Shown piece by piece: positions 1 through 7,035 of a stretch of 43,586 nt of DNA. The stretch lies in assembly GCF_028066395.1 (NCBI RefSeq), contig NZ_JALCBM010000036.1, forward strand, positions 1 to 43,586. Direction: 5' to 3'. The notes under the pieces are model-generated. The model searched no databases and was not told the DNA's origin. It saw nothing but the letters and a program-made list of their open reading frames with translations. The position numbers were made by a program, and so were the translations under genes. Every line of letters starts with the position of its first letter. Within the stretch, counting starts at the first letter, position 1. This DNA comes from Ruegeria sp. GTDB taxonomy: Bacteria; Pseudomonadota; Alphaproteobacteria; Rhodobacterales; Rhodobacteraceae.

Positions 1-266
1 GGGCGATGTGCGAAAAGCTCAAGGACCTGATCCCGCGCCACATGTTCAAAATCCCGATCCAGGCCGCCATCGGAGGTAAGGTCATCGCCCGCGAGACCCT
101 CTCGGCCCTGCGCAAGGACGTGACCGCGAAATGTTATGGTGGGGATGCCACGCGGAAACGGAAGCTGTTGGACAAGCAGAAGGCGGGTAAGAAGAAGATG
201 CGCCAGTTCGGGAAAGTGGATATCCCGCAGGAGGCGTTTATTTCGGCGTTGAAGATGGACAGTTAG
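1..266 (+). CDS. lepA: Elongation factor 4 (LepA), C-terminal end only
   Basis: This is the last ~88 codons of LepA, the translational GTPase that back-translocates stalled ribosomes. The start lies before the window, and the reading frame enters at base 3. The visible part matches the LepA-specific C-terminal domain: [27 protein letters not shown], the basic stretch [17 protein letters not shown], and the terminal IPQEAF. This basic tail is highly conserved and contacts the A-site tRNA in known structures. The GTPase and EF-G-like domains are off the window. The TAG stop sits in the loop of a strong hairpin. The next gene is an AT-rich accessory operon on the other strand, so lepA is the core-genome edge of that insertion. 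Confidence 0.95.
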
Positions 267-280
267 GACTGTCCATCTTC
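251..280 (+). terminator. 13-bp hairpin overlapping the lepA stop codon
   Basis: The last codons of lepA (251-263) are repeated exactly as a reverse complement at 268-280, giving a perfect 13-bp stem with a four-base loop (TAGG, 264-267) that contains the stop codon. The DNA after it turns AT-rich (ATATATTTTATTCC) but has no clean T-run. It is probably a transcription terminator, with a stem made partly of coding sequence. Confidence 0.6.
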
Positions 281-329
281 AAGACATATATTTTATTCCA
301 CATTCATTTCCTTCAATTGGATGGAATGG

Positions 330-1196
330 CTACCAATTGGTTTCGTCGCGAACTATCTGACGTTCTTCGTCAACCAAGCTAACCAGGTTTTTGATTTCGT
401 TGACCAACCCCGAGTGGTTATCGTCGATTTTGTCATACTTTATTGTTTTGAGATTCCTGTTTGCCCTAAGGGAGCTGATCCTGTCATCCGGCAAATCAGA
501 ACTTGTGAGAAAGTAGTGTGGGCGAGAGTGGGGAAAGCCAAAGTTTTGATTCTCCAAAACAAGATTTATGTCGGGGTCGGAATATCCAGCGCCTACAAAC
601 AAAAATGAGTGTGTTAGCAGGCAAGCATCAAAGGCCTGATAGAACTGAGCATGTTTTATTCTTGCATGTGCATAGTCTTTCTGTGTGAAAATAAGAGACT
701 GTGGAGTGTTTAATGCACCATGGACCTTAACGAGATACCTTCCAGTGCCTCGCAATATTTCACCAATGTCATCATCAAAATAGCTTTTTACGATAAGGGC
801 GCCGGCGTGCTGGTGATTTGCGCATCTTTCATAGATGTCGTCGAAATTAAGGGAAAATACAATTCGACTGTCGAGGGCGACAAGTAAACGATGTATTTCT
901 CCGGGCTGATAACCCTGTTCCAGAAAGTGCTTGCGTAGATATGCTGGCCATGATTCGTCGTATCGGCTCTTCAACCACTCACAGGCGTGAAGGAAATCAC
1001 CTTCTTTGATAGCCTTTTCGATATGCTGAACGTCGTCGGCGGGGCAATCGTTCAATGCTTGTTTTAAAAATCCTTTCCAATCTTGTGGTCTTATCCCGTG
1101 TCGCCCTTCTGCATGCTTAGAAACACCAGAACCTAGTAAGATAATTGCTTTTCTTCTAGCCAAGTCGGTGACTAATTCGTCCGGCCAATCAATCAT
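330..1196 (-). CDS. SIR2-like (SIR2_2-type) NAD-binding protein, candidate defence effector
   Basis: A 288-residue protein with a SIR2-like Rossmann domain. Visible motifs are GSGVS (22-26, NAD-binding loop), the LNFDD segment with N117 at the sirtuin Asn position, H159 in KVHGAL at the catalytic His position, TQKDY (171-175), and GAGYSDPD (202-209). The zinc-binding cysteine pairs of protein deacetylases are absent, as in the SIR2 domains of antiphage systems (Thoeris ThsA, DSR, SIR2-HerA, SIR2-pAgo) that hydrolyse NAD+. I chose ATG 1196 rather than 1274. It overlaps the upstream ParA stop (ATGATTGA), is preceded by GGAAA, and gives the usual MIDWP-type start of the family; the longer start would overlap ParA by 86 bases. 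The gene is AT-rich compared with flanking core genes, which suggests transfer. NADase activity and a defence role are inference. Confidence 0.8.
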   Translation of the reverse strand: MIDWPDELVTDLARRKAIILLGSGVSKHAEGRHGIRPQDWKGFLKQALNDCPADDVQHIEKAIKEGDFLHACEWLKSRYDESWPAYLRKHFLEQGYQPGEIHRLLVALDSRIVFSLNFDDIYERCANHQHAGALIVKSYFDDDIGEILRGTGRYLVKVHGALNTPQSLIFTQKDYAHARIKHAQFYQAFDACLLTHSFLFVGAGYSDPDINLVLENQNFGFPHSRPHYFLTSSDLPDDRISSLRANRNLKTIKYDKIDDNHSGLVNEIKNLVSLVDEERQIVRDETNW

Positions 1197-2169
1197 CAAT
1201 ATTTTCCAGTATTCTATTGCAAATTGAATGAAAGAGCTCTTTGGATTCCGCGACTTTGGAGAAATGCGCGCCAACTACACCGTGCTCTGACTTCAGTTTG
1301 AAAATCGGCACATGCGCCCGTTGTGACATCGGTATCAGGCTGTACAAATTAGGAATTGAGCCTAAGTCGTAGTCTTTTCTTTCCGCAATTGGAGTAAACT
1401 TACCAAATTGTTCGCGAATCTTTTTGTCAACAGTTTGTAGAATTTGATCGTATGCTTTTACCGGTCGTTTCGTTCCTCGAACAGACTTTTGGACGTACTG
1501 TTGAGTTACATATCCGGCAAATTTTACTTCAGAAGATGTTTTGTCGAATTTATAACCCCCGGATATGGCGGTATCCACGCCGTTACTCCATTGCCGCTGC
1601 CAGCTTTTCATCCAAGTAGCAATATTCTCTGAAGCGCGAATGCTGAATATGTCCGTTGACAGAGGGCTAAGAAAGTAATCGGTGGACAAAAGAATGGAGC
1701 GATTGATTGATCCTAGCGATGGACCCACGTCGAAGAAAACAAGATCATAATCTGTGCATTTTGAGAGTAAGTCTTTAAAAACAAGACTTGTCTTGATTCC
1801 TCTTGGCCGTCCTGCGGAAGCTGCTCCCCAGTCTTCCGACAACAAATCTTCCATCAGTGATATTCTCGGATCTCCAGCCAGAAGCCCAACTCCAAAGTTT
1901 TGAGCCCTATAGAATCTAGCATCCTCTGAATATCCGGACCCTTGGTACAAGGGATCCATAATGTCATATAGTGTGAAGCCCCTTCTCTGCTCGTAGAAGA
2001 AATCTACTTGATGATCGTCAAGTATGTATTGCGTTGAATTACACTGAGGGTCGGCGTCAATTATTAGGACGCGTTTGTTGTATTCAGACGAAAAGTATGC
2101 AGCAACGTTGCAGAGAAGTGTTGTTTTTCCTACGCCGCCTTTGTTGTTGAAAAATGCAATTGACTTCAT
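1189..2169 (-). CDS. ParA/MinD-like deviant Walker ATPase, first gene of ParA-SIR2 operon
   Basis: A 326-residue ParA-superfamily ATPase. It has the deviant Walker A motif KGGVGKTT (10-17, signature Lys10), Walker A' LIIDADPQ (D38, D40), and Walker B DLVFFDVGPS (D147). It is longer than a minimal ParA (~260 aa), with an insertion at about residues 47-95 (YEQRRGF, LYDIMDP) and a distinct C-terminal region after ~190. No ParB gene or obvious parS array follows, so plasmid or chromosome partition is unlikely. The start at 2169 has AGAGG six bases upstream. Its stop overlaps the SIR2 start by 8 bases, so the two proteins are probably made together. Upstream lie small palindromes (AATCA-A-TGATT at 2220-2230; ATTGA-N5-TCAAT at 2287-2301) that could be operator sites. 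Base composition is clearly AT-rich. Confidence 0.8.
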   Translation of the reverse strand: MKSIAFFNNKGGVGKTTLLCNVAAYFSSEYNKRVLIIDADPQCNSTQYILDDHQVDFFYEQRRGFTLYDIMDPLYQGSGYSEDARFYRAQNFGVGLLAGDPRISLMEDLLSEDWGAASAGRPRGIKTSLVFKDLLSKCTDYDLVFFDVGPSLGSINRSILLSTDYFLSPLSTDIFSIRASENIATWMKSWQRQWSNGVDTAISGGYKFDKTSSEVKFAGYVTQQYVQKSVRGTKRPVKAYDQILQTVDKKIREQFGKFTPIAERKDYDLGSIPNLYSLIPMSQRAHVPIFKLKSEHGVVGAHFSKVAESKELFHSICNRILENIDD

Positions 2170-2391
2170 TCAATCCTCTTAGGAATCTGTTTCTTTTCAG
2201 TCGTTTTGATATCAAAATAAATCAATGATTGCAACGAGATGAGGGTGCTCTTGGAGTATTCTTTGATTGCAGAGTGCATACTTACAATTGAATGAGTCAA
2301 TCATGAAGTTTCCCTTAGGTAAGTTGTAACCGGCGCGCCCTCTCCCAATCTGTTCAGCAGGCCAGCAACGGCCAAAACACTGGAGAGAGCC

Positions 2392-2841
2392 ATGACCAGA
2401 TATATGACTGCCGGAGCAGCCGCTCTGGCCACGACCCTCACCCTAGGAACGGCCGCCTTGGCCGATAACACGCCGGACCTGCGGGGCACGTGGATTGGGT
2501 CTTACACAACCGTCGCGCCCAGCCATTACTACAAAGGTGATCAGCCCCGGTTCAATCAGGCCGAGTGGATGCTGGATGTCCAGATGCAGGAAGACAATGT
2601 CTTCTGGGGTCCCAGCATGTGGCGTCGCGATGGCGATACCGAATGGAATGAATACGAGGCCACCGGGACGATCAGTCTGGATGGCTCGGGCTCTATCGGG
2701 ATCATTGAGACCTCACCCCTGGTGATCGGCGCGAATGCGTTGATCGATGCGCGGTATGAGGACGGCAGGATCTATGCCGATTTCCGTAGCCTGCGGAACG
2801 GAACGACCTACAGCACTGTTCTGGAACGTCAGGTGAACTGA
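2392..2841 (+). CDS. Small secreted protein of unknown function
   Basis: 149 residues with a clear Sec signal peptide: a short basic start, a hydrophobic stretch to about residue 22, and likely cleavage after ALA before DNTPDLRG. The mature part begins with GTWIGSYTT, the type of opening seen in lipocalin-like or beta-barrel secreted domains, and is rich in Trp, Tyr and acidic residues. I do not recognise a family. The start is supported by GGAGAG directly upstream (2382-2387). Base composition returns to the GC-rich background here, so it probably does not belong to the AT-rich ParA-SIR2 insert, although it reads away from it. The mature protein is expected in the periplasm. Confidence 0.8.
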   Translation: MTRYMTAGAAALATTLTLGTAALADNTPDLRGTWIGSYTTVAPSHYYKGDQPRFNQAEWMLDVQMQEDNVFWGPSMWRRDGDTEWNEYEATGTISLDGSGSIGIIETSPLVIGANALIDARYEDGRIYADFRSLRNGTTYSTVLERQVN

Positions 2842-3365
2842 AGCGCCTCTGGCCCGGGCGGTTGTAGGGGGTACAGGCTGTCCTTCGGGCAGAGCGTAAT
2901 AGGTTACCCCGTCCGGGCCGGAGCGCTTCTCAATACAAGTCTCCTCGGGGAGGAGACGGGCCGGGCGGTCAGATCACCGCCTGTGACAGGTTCGGGCCTG
3001 GGGATGCGGCGATGTCCGGGCCGAACCACGCGGTCCTTCAGCGCGTCATTGCGGGTGGACGCGCCGTCCGGCCCTGATTTGTCCGCGAATCCTGCTCTGA
3101 CGATTCGATCTCCTGCGTCTTGAGGGGGCGCGAAGCAGGTGGGTTTGGCTGCGAAACGCAGCACCCAGACCTTTGCACCTGCAGAAATCGGCGAAAATCC
3201 GGGCCGGTCGGCAGATTTGAGGTTTTCCACACCCAACCGCGCGGGGTTTCGTGGGTTCTGGAGTTATCCACATCGCTCTCCCGCCGGATATCAACAGTTT
3301 ATCCCCGTCTAATTTTCATGCTGCAGTGCTATTTTCTTGTCGGATCAGGGGGCAGATGCAACAGT

Positions 3366-3432
3366 CTGATCACCGCAACGGTTCCTCGGGACCAGGGCGG
3401 GACGCAAAGACCTAGGGGGTCGCGGCGATCAG
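3366..3432 (+). ncRNA. Candidate structured RNA, three-way junction
   Basis: The bases can fold into a three-way junction. P1 pairs CTGATC (3366-3371) and CCGC (3373-3376) with GCGG (3422-3425) and GATCAG (3427-3432), with one A/C mismatch. P2 is GGTTC-CTCG-GGACC (3380-3393). P3 is GACC-TAGGG-GGTC (3409-3421). The linker between P2 and P3 is AGGGCGGGACGCAAA. GGGACGCAAAG resembles part of the c-di-GMP-I (GEMM) aptamer, but the other required half is missing, so I do not call it that. The strand is a guess. Confidence 0.3.
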
Positions 3433-3639
3433 GGCGGATTTTAGGATTTGTCCCGTTTTGCAATGACTTACCGGTGGTTAATCGGCTGAGTTGGGCGTCA
3501 TGTCCGGATCAGATGATCAGCCTCTCAGAAGGTCGGTGCGTGCTGCGGCGCGACTGAGTGCGCGGCGTGGTGGCTTTGGTTCCTTCGGGGGCCGGGGCAA
3601 CTGGATCGGGACGGCCTTCGGGGCGTGTCGAACCGGCAA

Positions 3640-3707
3640 GGCGTCAGGGGTGTCCGCAAGGATACATGCAAAGACCGCGTCTGCGCACCTGACGCCTTTT
3701 CCTTTTT
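3640..3707 (+). ncRNA. Candidate branched RNA ending in a T-rich terminator
   Basis: A perfect 9-bp stem, GGCGTCAGG (3640-3648) with CCTGACGCC (3688-3696), encloses two hairpins. One is TGTCC-GCAA-GGATA (3651-3664), closed by a GNRA-type tetraloop. The other is AGAC-CGC-GTCT (3672-3682), extended by TGC/GCA. TTTTCCTTTTT follows directly (3697-3707), as at an intrinsic terminator on the + strand. This is a plausible 3' end of a small RNA. Confidence 0.4.
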
Positions 3708-3755
3708 GAACTTCAGGGTTCGTACAGGCTACCACTCATCACCCTTCTGATGGGA

Positions 3756-3789
3756 ACGGGGTTCTTTCGCATGTGCAAAAGAACCCCGT
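3756..3789. repeat. 12-bp perfect inverted repeat
   Basis: ACGGGGTTCTTT (3756-3767) is followed by a ten-base loop and its exact reverse complement (3778-3789). There is no T-run on the + side. On the - strand it lies downstream of the entericidin-like gene, but 120 bases away. Its role is unknown. Confidence 0.5.
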
Positions 3790-3912
3790 CTGAGTGTCAG
3801 ATGATGCAATGCCGCGTCTATGCACCTGTACCCCAGATATTACCCCGTTCTGATAGGTGCTGCAACCAGATATTGCGGGTGGCTGATGCCTGCCCGCTAT
3901 ATTGTGGTAGGG

Positions 3913-4050
3913 TCAGAGGCTTTCCTGAACGTCCGTCGCGGCGCCCTGAATGGCGTCACCGGCCTTTTCGATATCTTTGCCGGCCCCTTTGGCGGTTTCA
4001 CAGGCGGTCAGGGAAAACAGGGCCAGTCCAACAAGAATTGCGCGGATCAT
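3913..4050 (-). CDS. Entericidin-like small lipoprotein
   Basis: A 45-residue reading frame, short enough to be missed by length cut-offs. It starts MIRAILVGLALFSLTAC, a lipoprotein signal with lipobox LTAC and lipidated Cys17. The tail reads ETAKGAGKDIEKAGDAIQ and ends DVQESL, the composition and spacing of entericidin A/B family peptides (short, amphipathic, Gly/Ala/Lys-rich). GGAG stands seven bases before the ATG. Entericidins are envelope lipoproteins of the EcnAB toxin-antidote type; many alphaproteobacteria carry a single copy with unclear function. It lies downstream of, and on the same strand as, the ArsR-type regulator, ~100 bases away, so joint transcription is possible. Confidence 0.8.
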   Translation of the reverse strand: MIRAILVGLALFSLTACETAKGAGKDIEKAGDAIQGAATDVQESL

Positions 4051-4148
4051 TGAGTAACTCCATTAATGTCTGTCCCGCTTTGGTTAGCAGTTTTCCGAAA
4101 CCAGAGCCACTGGTTTTGGAAAGGCAGTTCGGGGGACAGAATTAGGGG

Positions 4149-4484
4149 TTACTTAGCGCCGCAAAACATCGCGTGAACCACTTCGAGAATGCGACGCGGC
4201 CGGTCGTCCGCCAACCGGTAGTAAATCGCCTTGCCTTCCCGCCGGGGCACTACCAGCCCCTCCAGCCGCAGGCGTGACAATTGCTGGGATACGGCGGCTT
4301 GCCGGGCGGACAGCAATTCCTCCAACTGGGTGACCGATTTCTCGCCCGAAGTCAGATGGCACAGGATCATCAACCGCCCTTCATGGCTGATCGCCTTAAG
4401 GAAGTTGGATGCCTGGGTGGCATTTTCCACCATCTGATCCAAGTCCTGGATCGGCATATCCTGTGAGAATTGAGGAAGGGCCAT
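4149..4484 (-). CDS. ArsR-family repressor of the BigR/SqrR persulfide-sensing type
   Basis: A 111-residue winged-helix ArsR/SmtB protein. The helix-turn-helix region is SVTQLEELLSARQAAVSQQLSRL and the wing is VVPRREGKAIYYRL. Two cysteines are present, C42 (ILCHL) and C108 (MFCGAK). These are the same positions as the redox pair of BigR (C42/C108) and close to SqrR (C41/C107), which form di- or tetrasulfide links with persulfide and release DNA. The start at 4484 (MALPQF) is set by AAGGA seven bases upstream; an upstream Met at 4550 has no such site. The classic BigR targets, a sulfur transferase and a persulfide dioxygenase, occur ~14 kb away in this window. That they are its regulon is inference. 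Confidence 0.8.
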   Translation of the reverse strand: MALPQFSQDMPIQDLDQMVENATQASNFLKAISHEGRLMILCHLTSGEKSVTQLEELLSARQAAVSQQLSRLRLEGLVVPRREGKAIYYRLADDRPRRILEVVHAMFCGAK

Positions 4485-4807
4485 TTTCGTATTCCTTACA
4501 AGTCCAGCGGGCGCATCCGGCGTTGCGGACCAACCCTGTCGGCGAACCATTTAAGTACATGTTTTGAGCATGTATTTCTATATGAACGGATCAAAATAGC
4601 GTGATGGAGCCCGCTTTCAGCGATCAATTTCACCCAACGATTCCGTGACCGGAAACAGCGGCGCATCGGGCGTAATCTGCGCCTTGCTGGCAGCAGAATA
4701 CGTTGAACTCTGCCGCACCCCTTGCAGCCCCCCGGTGGCGGCACTAAGACTCGGGTAACATTTCCTCGGGTATGGTCCCGATCCATGGCAAAGCAGGCAG
4801 GTCCAGA
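4485..4807. promoter_or_regulatory. Divergent intergenic region with palindromic operator candidate
   Basis: This region lies between the divergently transcribed ArsR-type gene and clpP. A good palindrome is at 4553-4577: AA-N-TACATG-N7-CATGTA-N-TT (inner arms 4556-4561 and 4569-4574), ~72 bases upstream of the repressor start. It is a plausible autoregulatory operator. The rest presumably carries the clpP promoter; I saw no clear heat-shock sigma site. Confidence 0.45.
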
Positions 4808-5440
4808 ATGTTCGATCCAGTTGACACTTACATGAACACGCTCGTCCCTATGGTCGTCGAACAGACCAGCCGGGGGGAACGTGCCTACGATATCTTTTCG
4901 CGCCTTCTGAAAGAGCGGATCATTTTCATCAACGGCCCGATCCATGACGGGATGAGCCATCTGGTCGTGGCACAGCTGCTGCATCTTGAGGCGGAAAATC
5001 CCAGCAAGGAAATCTCGATCTACATCAACTCGCCCGGCGGTGTGGTGACCAGCGGTTTGTCGATTTACGACACAATGCAGTATATCAAGCCGAAATGTTC
5101 CACATTGGTGATCGGTCAGGCGGCCTCGATGGGGTCGGTTCTGCTGGCTGGTGGCGAGAAGGGAATGCGCTTTTCGCTACCCAACAGCCGCATCATGGTG
5201 CACCAGCCCAGCGGCGGTTATCAGGGCCAGGCCAGCGACATCATGATCCACGCGGCCGAGACGCAGAAACTGAAGGATCGCCTTTATGACATTTACGTGC
5301 GCCATACAGGGCAGACCAAAAAGGCGGTTGAAAAGGCGCTGGATCGTGACAATTTCATGAGCCCGGAAGAGGCCAAGGAATGGGGCCATATCGACGAAAT
5401 CGTCGAGAATCGCGCCAAGATGGATGGCGACGAAGGCTAG
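4808..5440 (+). CDS. clpP: ATP-dependent Clp protease proteolytic subunit
   Basis: 210-residue ClpP, the barrel-shaped serine peptidase that degrades substrates unfolded by ClpX or ClpA. The catalytic triad is visible: S107 in GQAASMGS, H132 in MVHQPSGG and D181 ([10 protein letters not shown]). The S-H and S-D spacings (25 and 74) equal those of E. coli ClpP. I start at 4808 ([15 protein letters not shown]), the usual alphaproteobacterial beginning; the upstream Met at 4772 would add an atypical leader. clpX follows 133 bases downstream on the same strand, the standard arrangement. Confidence 0.97.
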   Translation: MFDPVDTYMNTLVPMVVEQTSRGERAYDIFSRLLKERIIFINGPIHDGMSHLVVAQLLHLEAENPSKEISIYINSPGGVVTSGLSIYDTMQYIKPKCSTLVIGQAASMGSVLLAGGEKGMRFSLPNSRIMVHQPSGGYQGQASDIMIHAAETQKLKDRLYDIYVRHTGQTKKAVEKALDRDNFMSPEEAKEWGHIDEIVENRAKMDGDEG

Positions 5441-5573
5441 GTTCAAATCCCCGCGCAACGGGTGCGGGGCATGATTTTGAGATTGTAGCGGCCACAGCGC
5501 TGGCCTAAGCTGCAGGCAAAGGCGGCAACGCGGCCCGGGGCGGGCCGCTCGGATAGGGTCCGAAAGGTAGAAC

Positions 5574-6842
5574 ATGGCGACGAATTCAGGCGGTGACGGT
5601 AAGAATACGCTCTACTGCAGCTTCTGCGGCAAAAGCCAGCATGAGGTGCGCAAGCTGATCGCGGGTCCGACCGTGTTTATCTGCGATGAATGCGTCGAAC
5701 TGTGTATGGACATCATCCGCGAGGAAACGAAGGCCAGCGGTCTGAAATCCTCGGACGGGGTGCCGACACCTAAGGACATCTGCGAGGTGCTGGACGATTA
5801 CGTGATCGGTCAGGCCACCGCCAAGCGGGTGCTGTCTGTTGCCGTCCACAACCACTACAAGCGCCTGAACCACGCCCAGAAAGCGGGCAGCGATATCGAA
5901 CTGGCGAAGTCCAACATCCTGCTGATCGGCCCGACTGGCTGCGGCAAGACCTTGCTGGCGCAAACGCTGGCGCGGATTCTGGATGTGCCGTTCACCATGG
6001 CCGATGCGACCACGCTGACCGAAGCCGGTTATGTGGGTGAGGATGTTGAAAACATCATCCTCAAGCTGCTGCAGGCCAGCGAATACAATGTCGAACGCGC
6101 GCAGCGCGGCATCGTCTATATCGACGAGGTCGACAAGATCACGCGCAAATCCGAAAACCCCTCGATCACCCGCGACGTGTCGGGTGAGGGCGTGCAGCAG
6201 GCGCTGCTGAAACTGATGGAAGGCACCGTGGCCAGCGTTCCGCCGCAAGGTGGCCGCAAGCATCCGCAGCAGGAATTCCTGCAGGTGGATACCACGAACA
6301 TCCTGTTCATCTGCGGTGGTGCCTTTGCCGGTCTCGACAAGATCATCGCGCAGCGCGGCAAGGGCTCTGCCATGGGCTTTGGCGCGGATGTGCGCGACAA
6401 TGACGAACGCGGTGTGGGCGAGATTTTCAAGGATCTTGAGCCCGAAGACCTGCTGAAATTCGGCCTGATCCCGGAATTCGTTGGCCGCCTGCCGGTTCTG
6501 GCGACGCTCGAGGATCTGGACGAAGACGCGCTGGTCACCATTCTGACCAAGCCCAAGAACGCTCTGGTCAAACAGTATCAGCGCCTGTTCGAGTTGGAAG
6601 ACGCTGAACTGGCCTTTACGGATGACGCTCTGAAAGCCATTGCCAAGAAAGCCATCGAACGCAAAACCGGCGCCCGTGGCTTGCGGTCGATTCTGGAAGA
6701 TATCCTGCTGGATACAATGTTCGAACTGCCGGGGCTGAAGAATGTCACCGAAGTGGTCGTGAACGAAGAGGCTGTGACCTCGGACTCCCAACCTCTGGTG
6801 ATTTATGCAGAGCCGGGCCAGGAAACGGCTTCGGCAGGCTGA
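5574..6842 (+). CDS. clpX: ATP-dependent protease ATPase subunit ClpX
   Basis: 422-residue ClpX, the AAA+ unfoldase that feeds tagged proteins to ClpP. The N-terminal zinc-binding domain shows CSFC (C15, C18) and CDEC (C37, C40). Further on are Walker A GPTGCGKT, Walker [11 protein letters not shown], the pore-loop GYVG segment, the RKHP/QQEF region, IGF-type ClpP-docking residues around [10 protein letters not shown], and the C-terminal sensor 2 [12 protein letters not shown]. Length and order are normal. The start has AAAGG upstream. The gene is followed by an 8-bp GC hairpin and a repeat element. Confidence 0.98.
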   Translation: MATNSGGDGKNTLYCSFCGKSQHEVRKLIAGPTVFICDECVELCMDIIREETKASGLKSSDGVPTPKDICEVLDDYVIGQATAKRVLSVAVHNHYKRLNHAQKAGSDIELAKSNILLIGPTGCGKTLLAQTLARILDVPFTMADATTLTEAGYVGEDVENIILKLLQASEYNVERAQRGIVYIDEVDKITRKSENPSITRDVSGEGVQQALLKLMEGTVASVPPQGGRKHPQQEFLQVDTTNILFICGGAFAGLDKIIAQRGKGSAMGFGADVRDNDERGVGEIFKDLEPEDLLKFGLIPEFVGRLPVLATLEDLDEDALVTILTKPKNALVKQYQRLFELEDAELAFTDDALKAIAKKAIERKTGARGLRSILEDILLDTMFELPGLKNVTEVVVNEEAVTSDSQPLVIYAEPGQETASAG

Positions 6843-6859
6843 TATCTCTTGGAAGATAC

Positions 6860-6880
6860 CGTGCCCCTATTTGGGGCACG
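6860..6880 (+). terminator. Hairpin after clpX
   Basis: CGTGCCCC-TATTT-GGGGCACG is a perfect 8-bp stem 18 bases after the clpX stop. No T-run follows; instead it abuts a GC-rich repeat unit. It probably ends or stabilises the clpP-clpX transcript. Confidence 0.5.
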
Positions 6881-6881
6881 T

Positions 6882-6930
6882 GGGGGCGCTGCCCCCGCCG
6901 CGGCTAGCCGCGACTCCCCCGGGATATTTG
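6882..6930. repeat. Interspersed GC-rich hairpin repeat, copy A
   Basis: Two stems in a row: GGGGGC-GCT-GCCCCC (6882-6896) and CGCGGC-TA-GCCGCG (6899-6912), then ACTCCCCCGGGATATTTG. A second copy, inverted, is at 36691-36740. There the middle stem differs in sequence but keeps its pairing. This resembles the REP-like units scattered in Roseobacter genomes. Confidence 0.7.
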
Positions 6931-6981
6931 GGGCCAGATGAAGCAGGGGATCCATTCTTCATCTGGCCCCAAATATCCCGG
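6919..6981. repeat. 25-bp perfect inverted repeat
   Basis: Arms 6919-6943 and 6957-6981 are exact reverse complements (core ATATTTGGGGCCAGATGAAG) separated by 13 bases. The repeat overlaps the end of hairpin repeat copy A and lies upstream of the RidA-family gene. It is probably two head-to-head ends of the same interspersed element; a structural role in mRNA is also possible. Confidence 0.75.
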
Positions 6982-7035
6982 AGCGCGAGGCAGAGCCTCG
7001 CTGAGAATCCATCCAATACAGGCAGGGACAAGGCA

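Larger units (their letters stand above)
2842..3912. other. 1.07-kb stretch without a convincing gene, rich in hairpins
   Basis: Open frames here (for example 3491-3709 +, 2904-3236 -) lack family features and ribosome sites and look random. What is visible is structure. 2841-2930 folds as a long interrupted stem (AAGCGC...GCGCTT and GGCCCGG...CCGGGCC) enclosing a UUCG hairpin. There are an 8-bp hairpin at 2939-2957, a 5-bp hairpin at 2965-2980 and GCTGCG-AAA-CGCAGC at 3148-3162, then two branched folds and a 12-bp hairpin listed separately. DnaA-box-like words occur at 3223-3231 (TTTTCCACA) and 3264-3272 (TTATCCACA). It may hold one or more noncoding RNAs or remnants of a lost element. Confidence 0.5.

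Noticed and set aside
330-608. Small + strand frame opposite the SIR2 gene
   Set aside because: Lies wholly within the coding sequence of the SIR2-like protein on the other strand and lacks a ribosome site.
1189-2169. Plasmid partition system
   Set aside because: The ATPase is ParA-like but no parB or parS repeats are present; the coupled gene is SIR2-like instead.
2842-3166. RNase P RNA, tmRNA or SRP RNA
   Set aside because: Heavily structured, but the universally conserved sequence blocks of these RNAs are not found on either strand.
3223-3307. Chromosomal replication origin
   Set aside because: Only two good DnaA-like words, GC-rich surroundings, and no dnaA, hemE, parAB or gidAB genes nearby.
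3360-3432. c-di-GMP-I (GEMM) riboswitch
   Set aside because: GGGACGCAAAG fits, but the required GCAAACC half and the tetraloop-receptor arrangement are not there, and no suitable gene follows.
3491-3709. 72-residue Arg/Gly-rich frame
   Set aside because: No ribosome site or family; it runs through the branched terminator structure.
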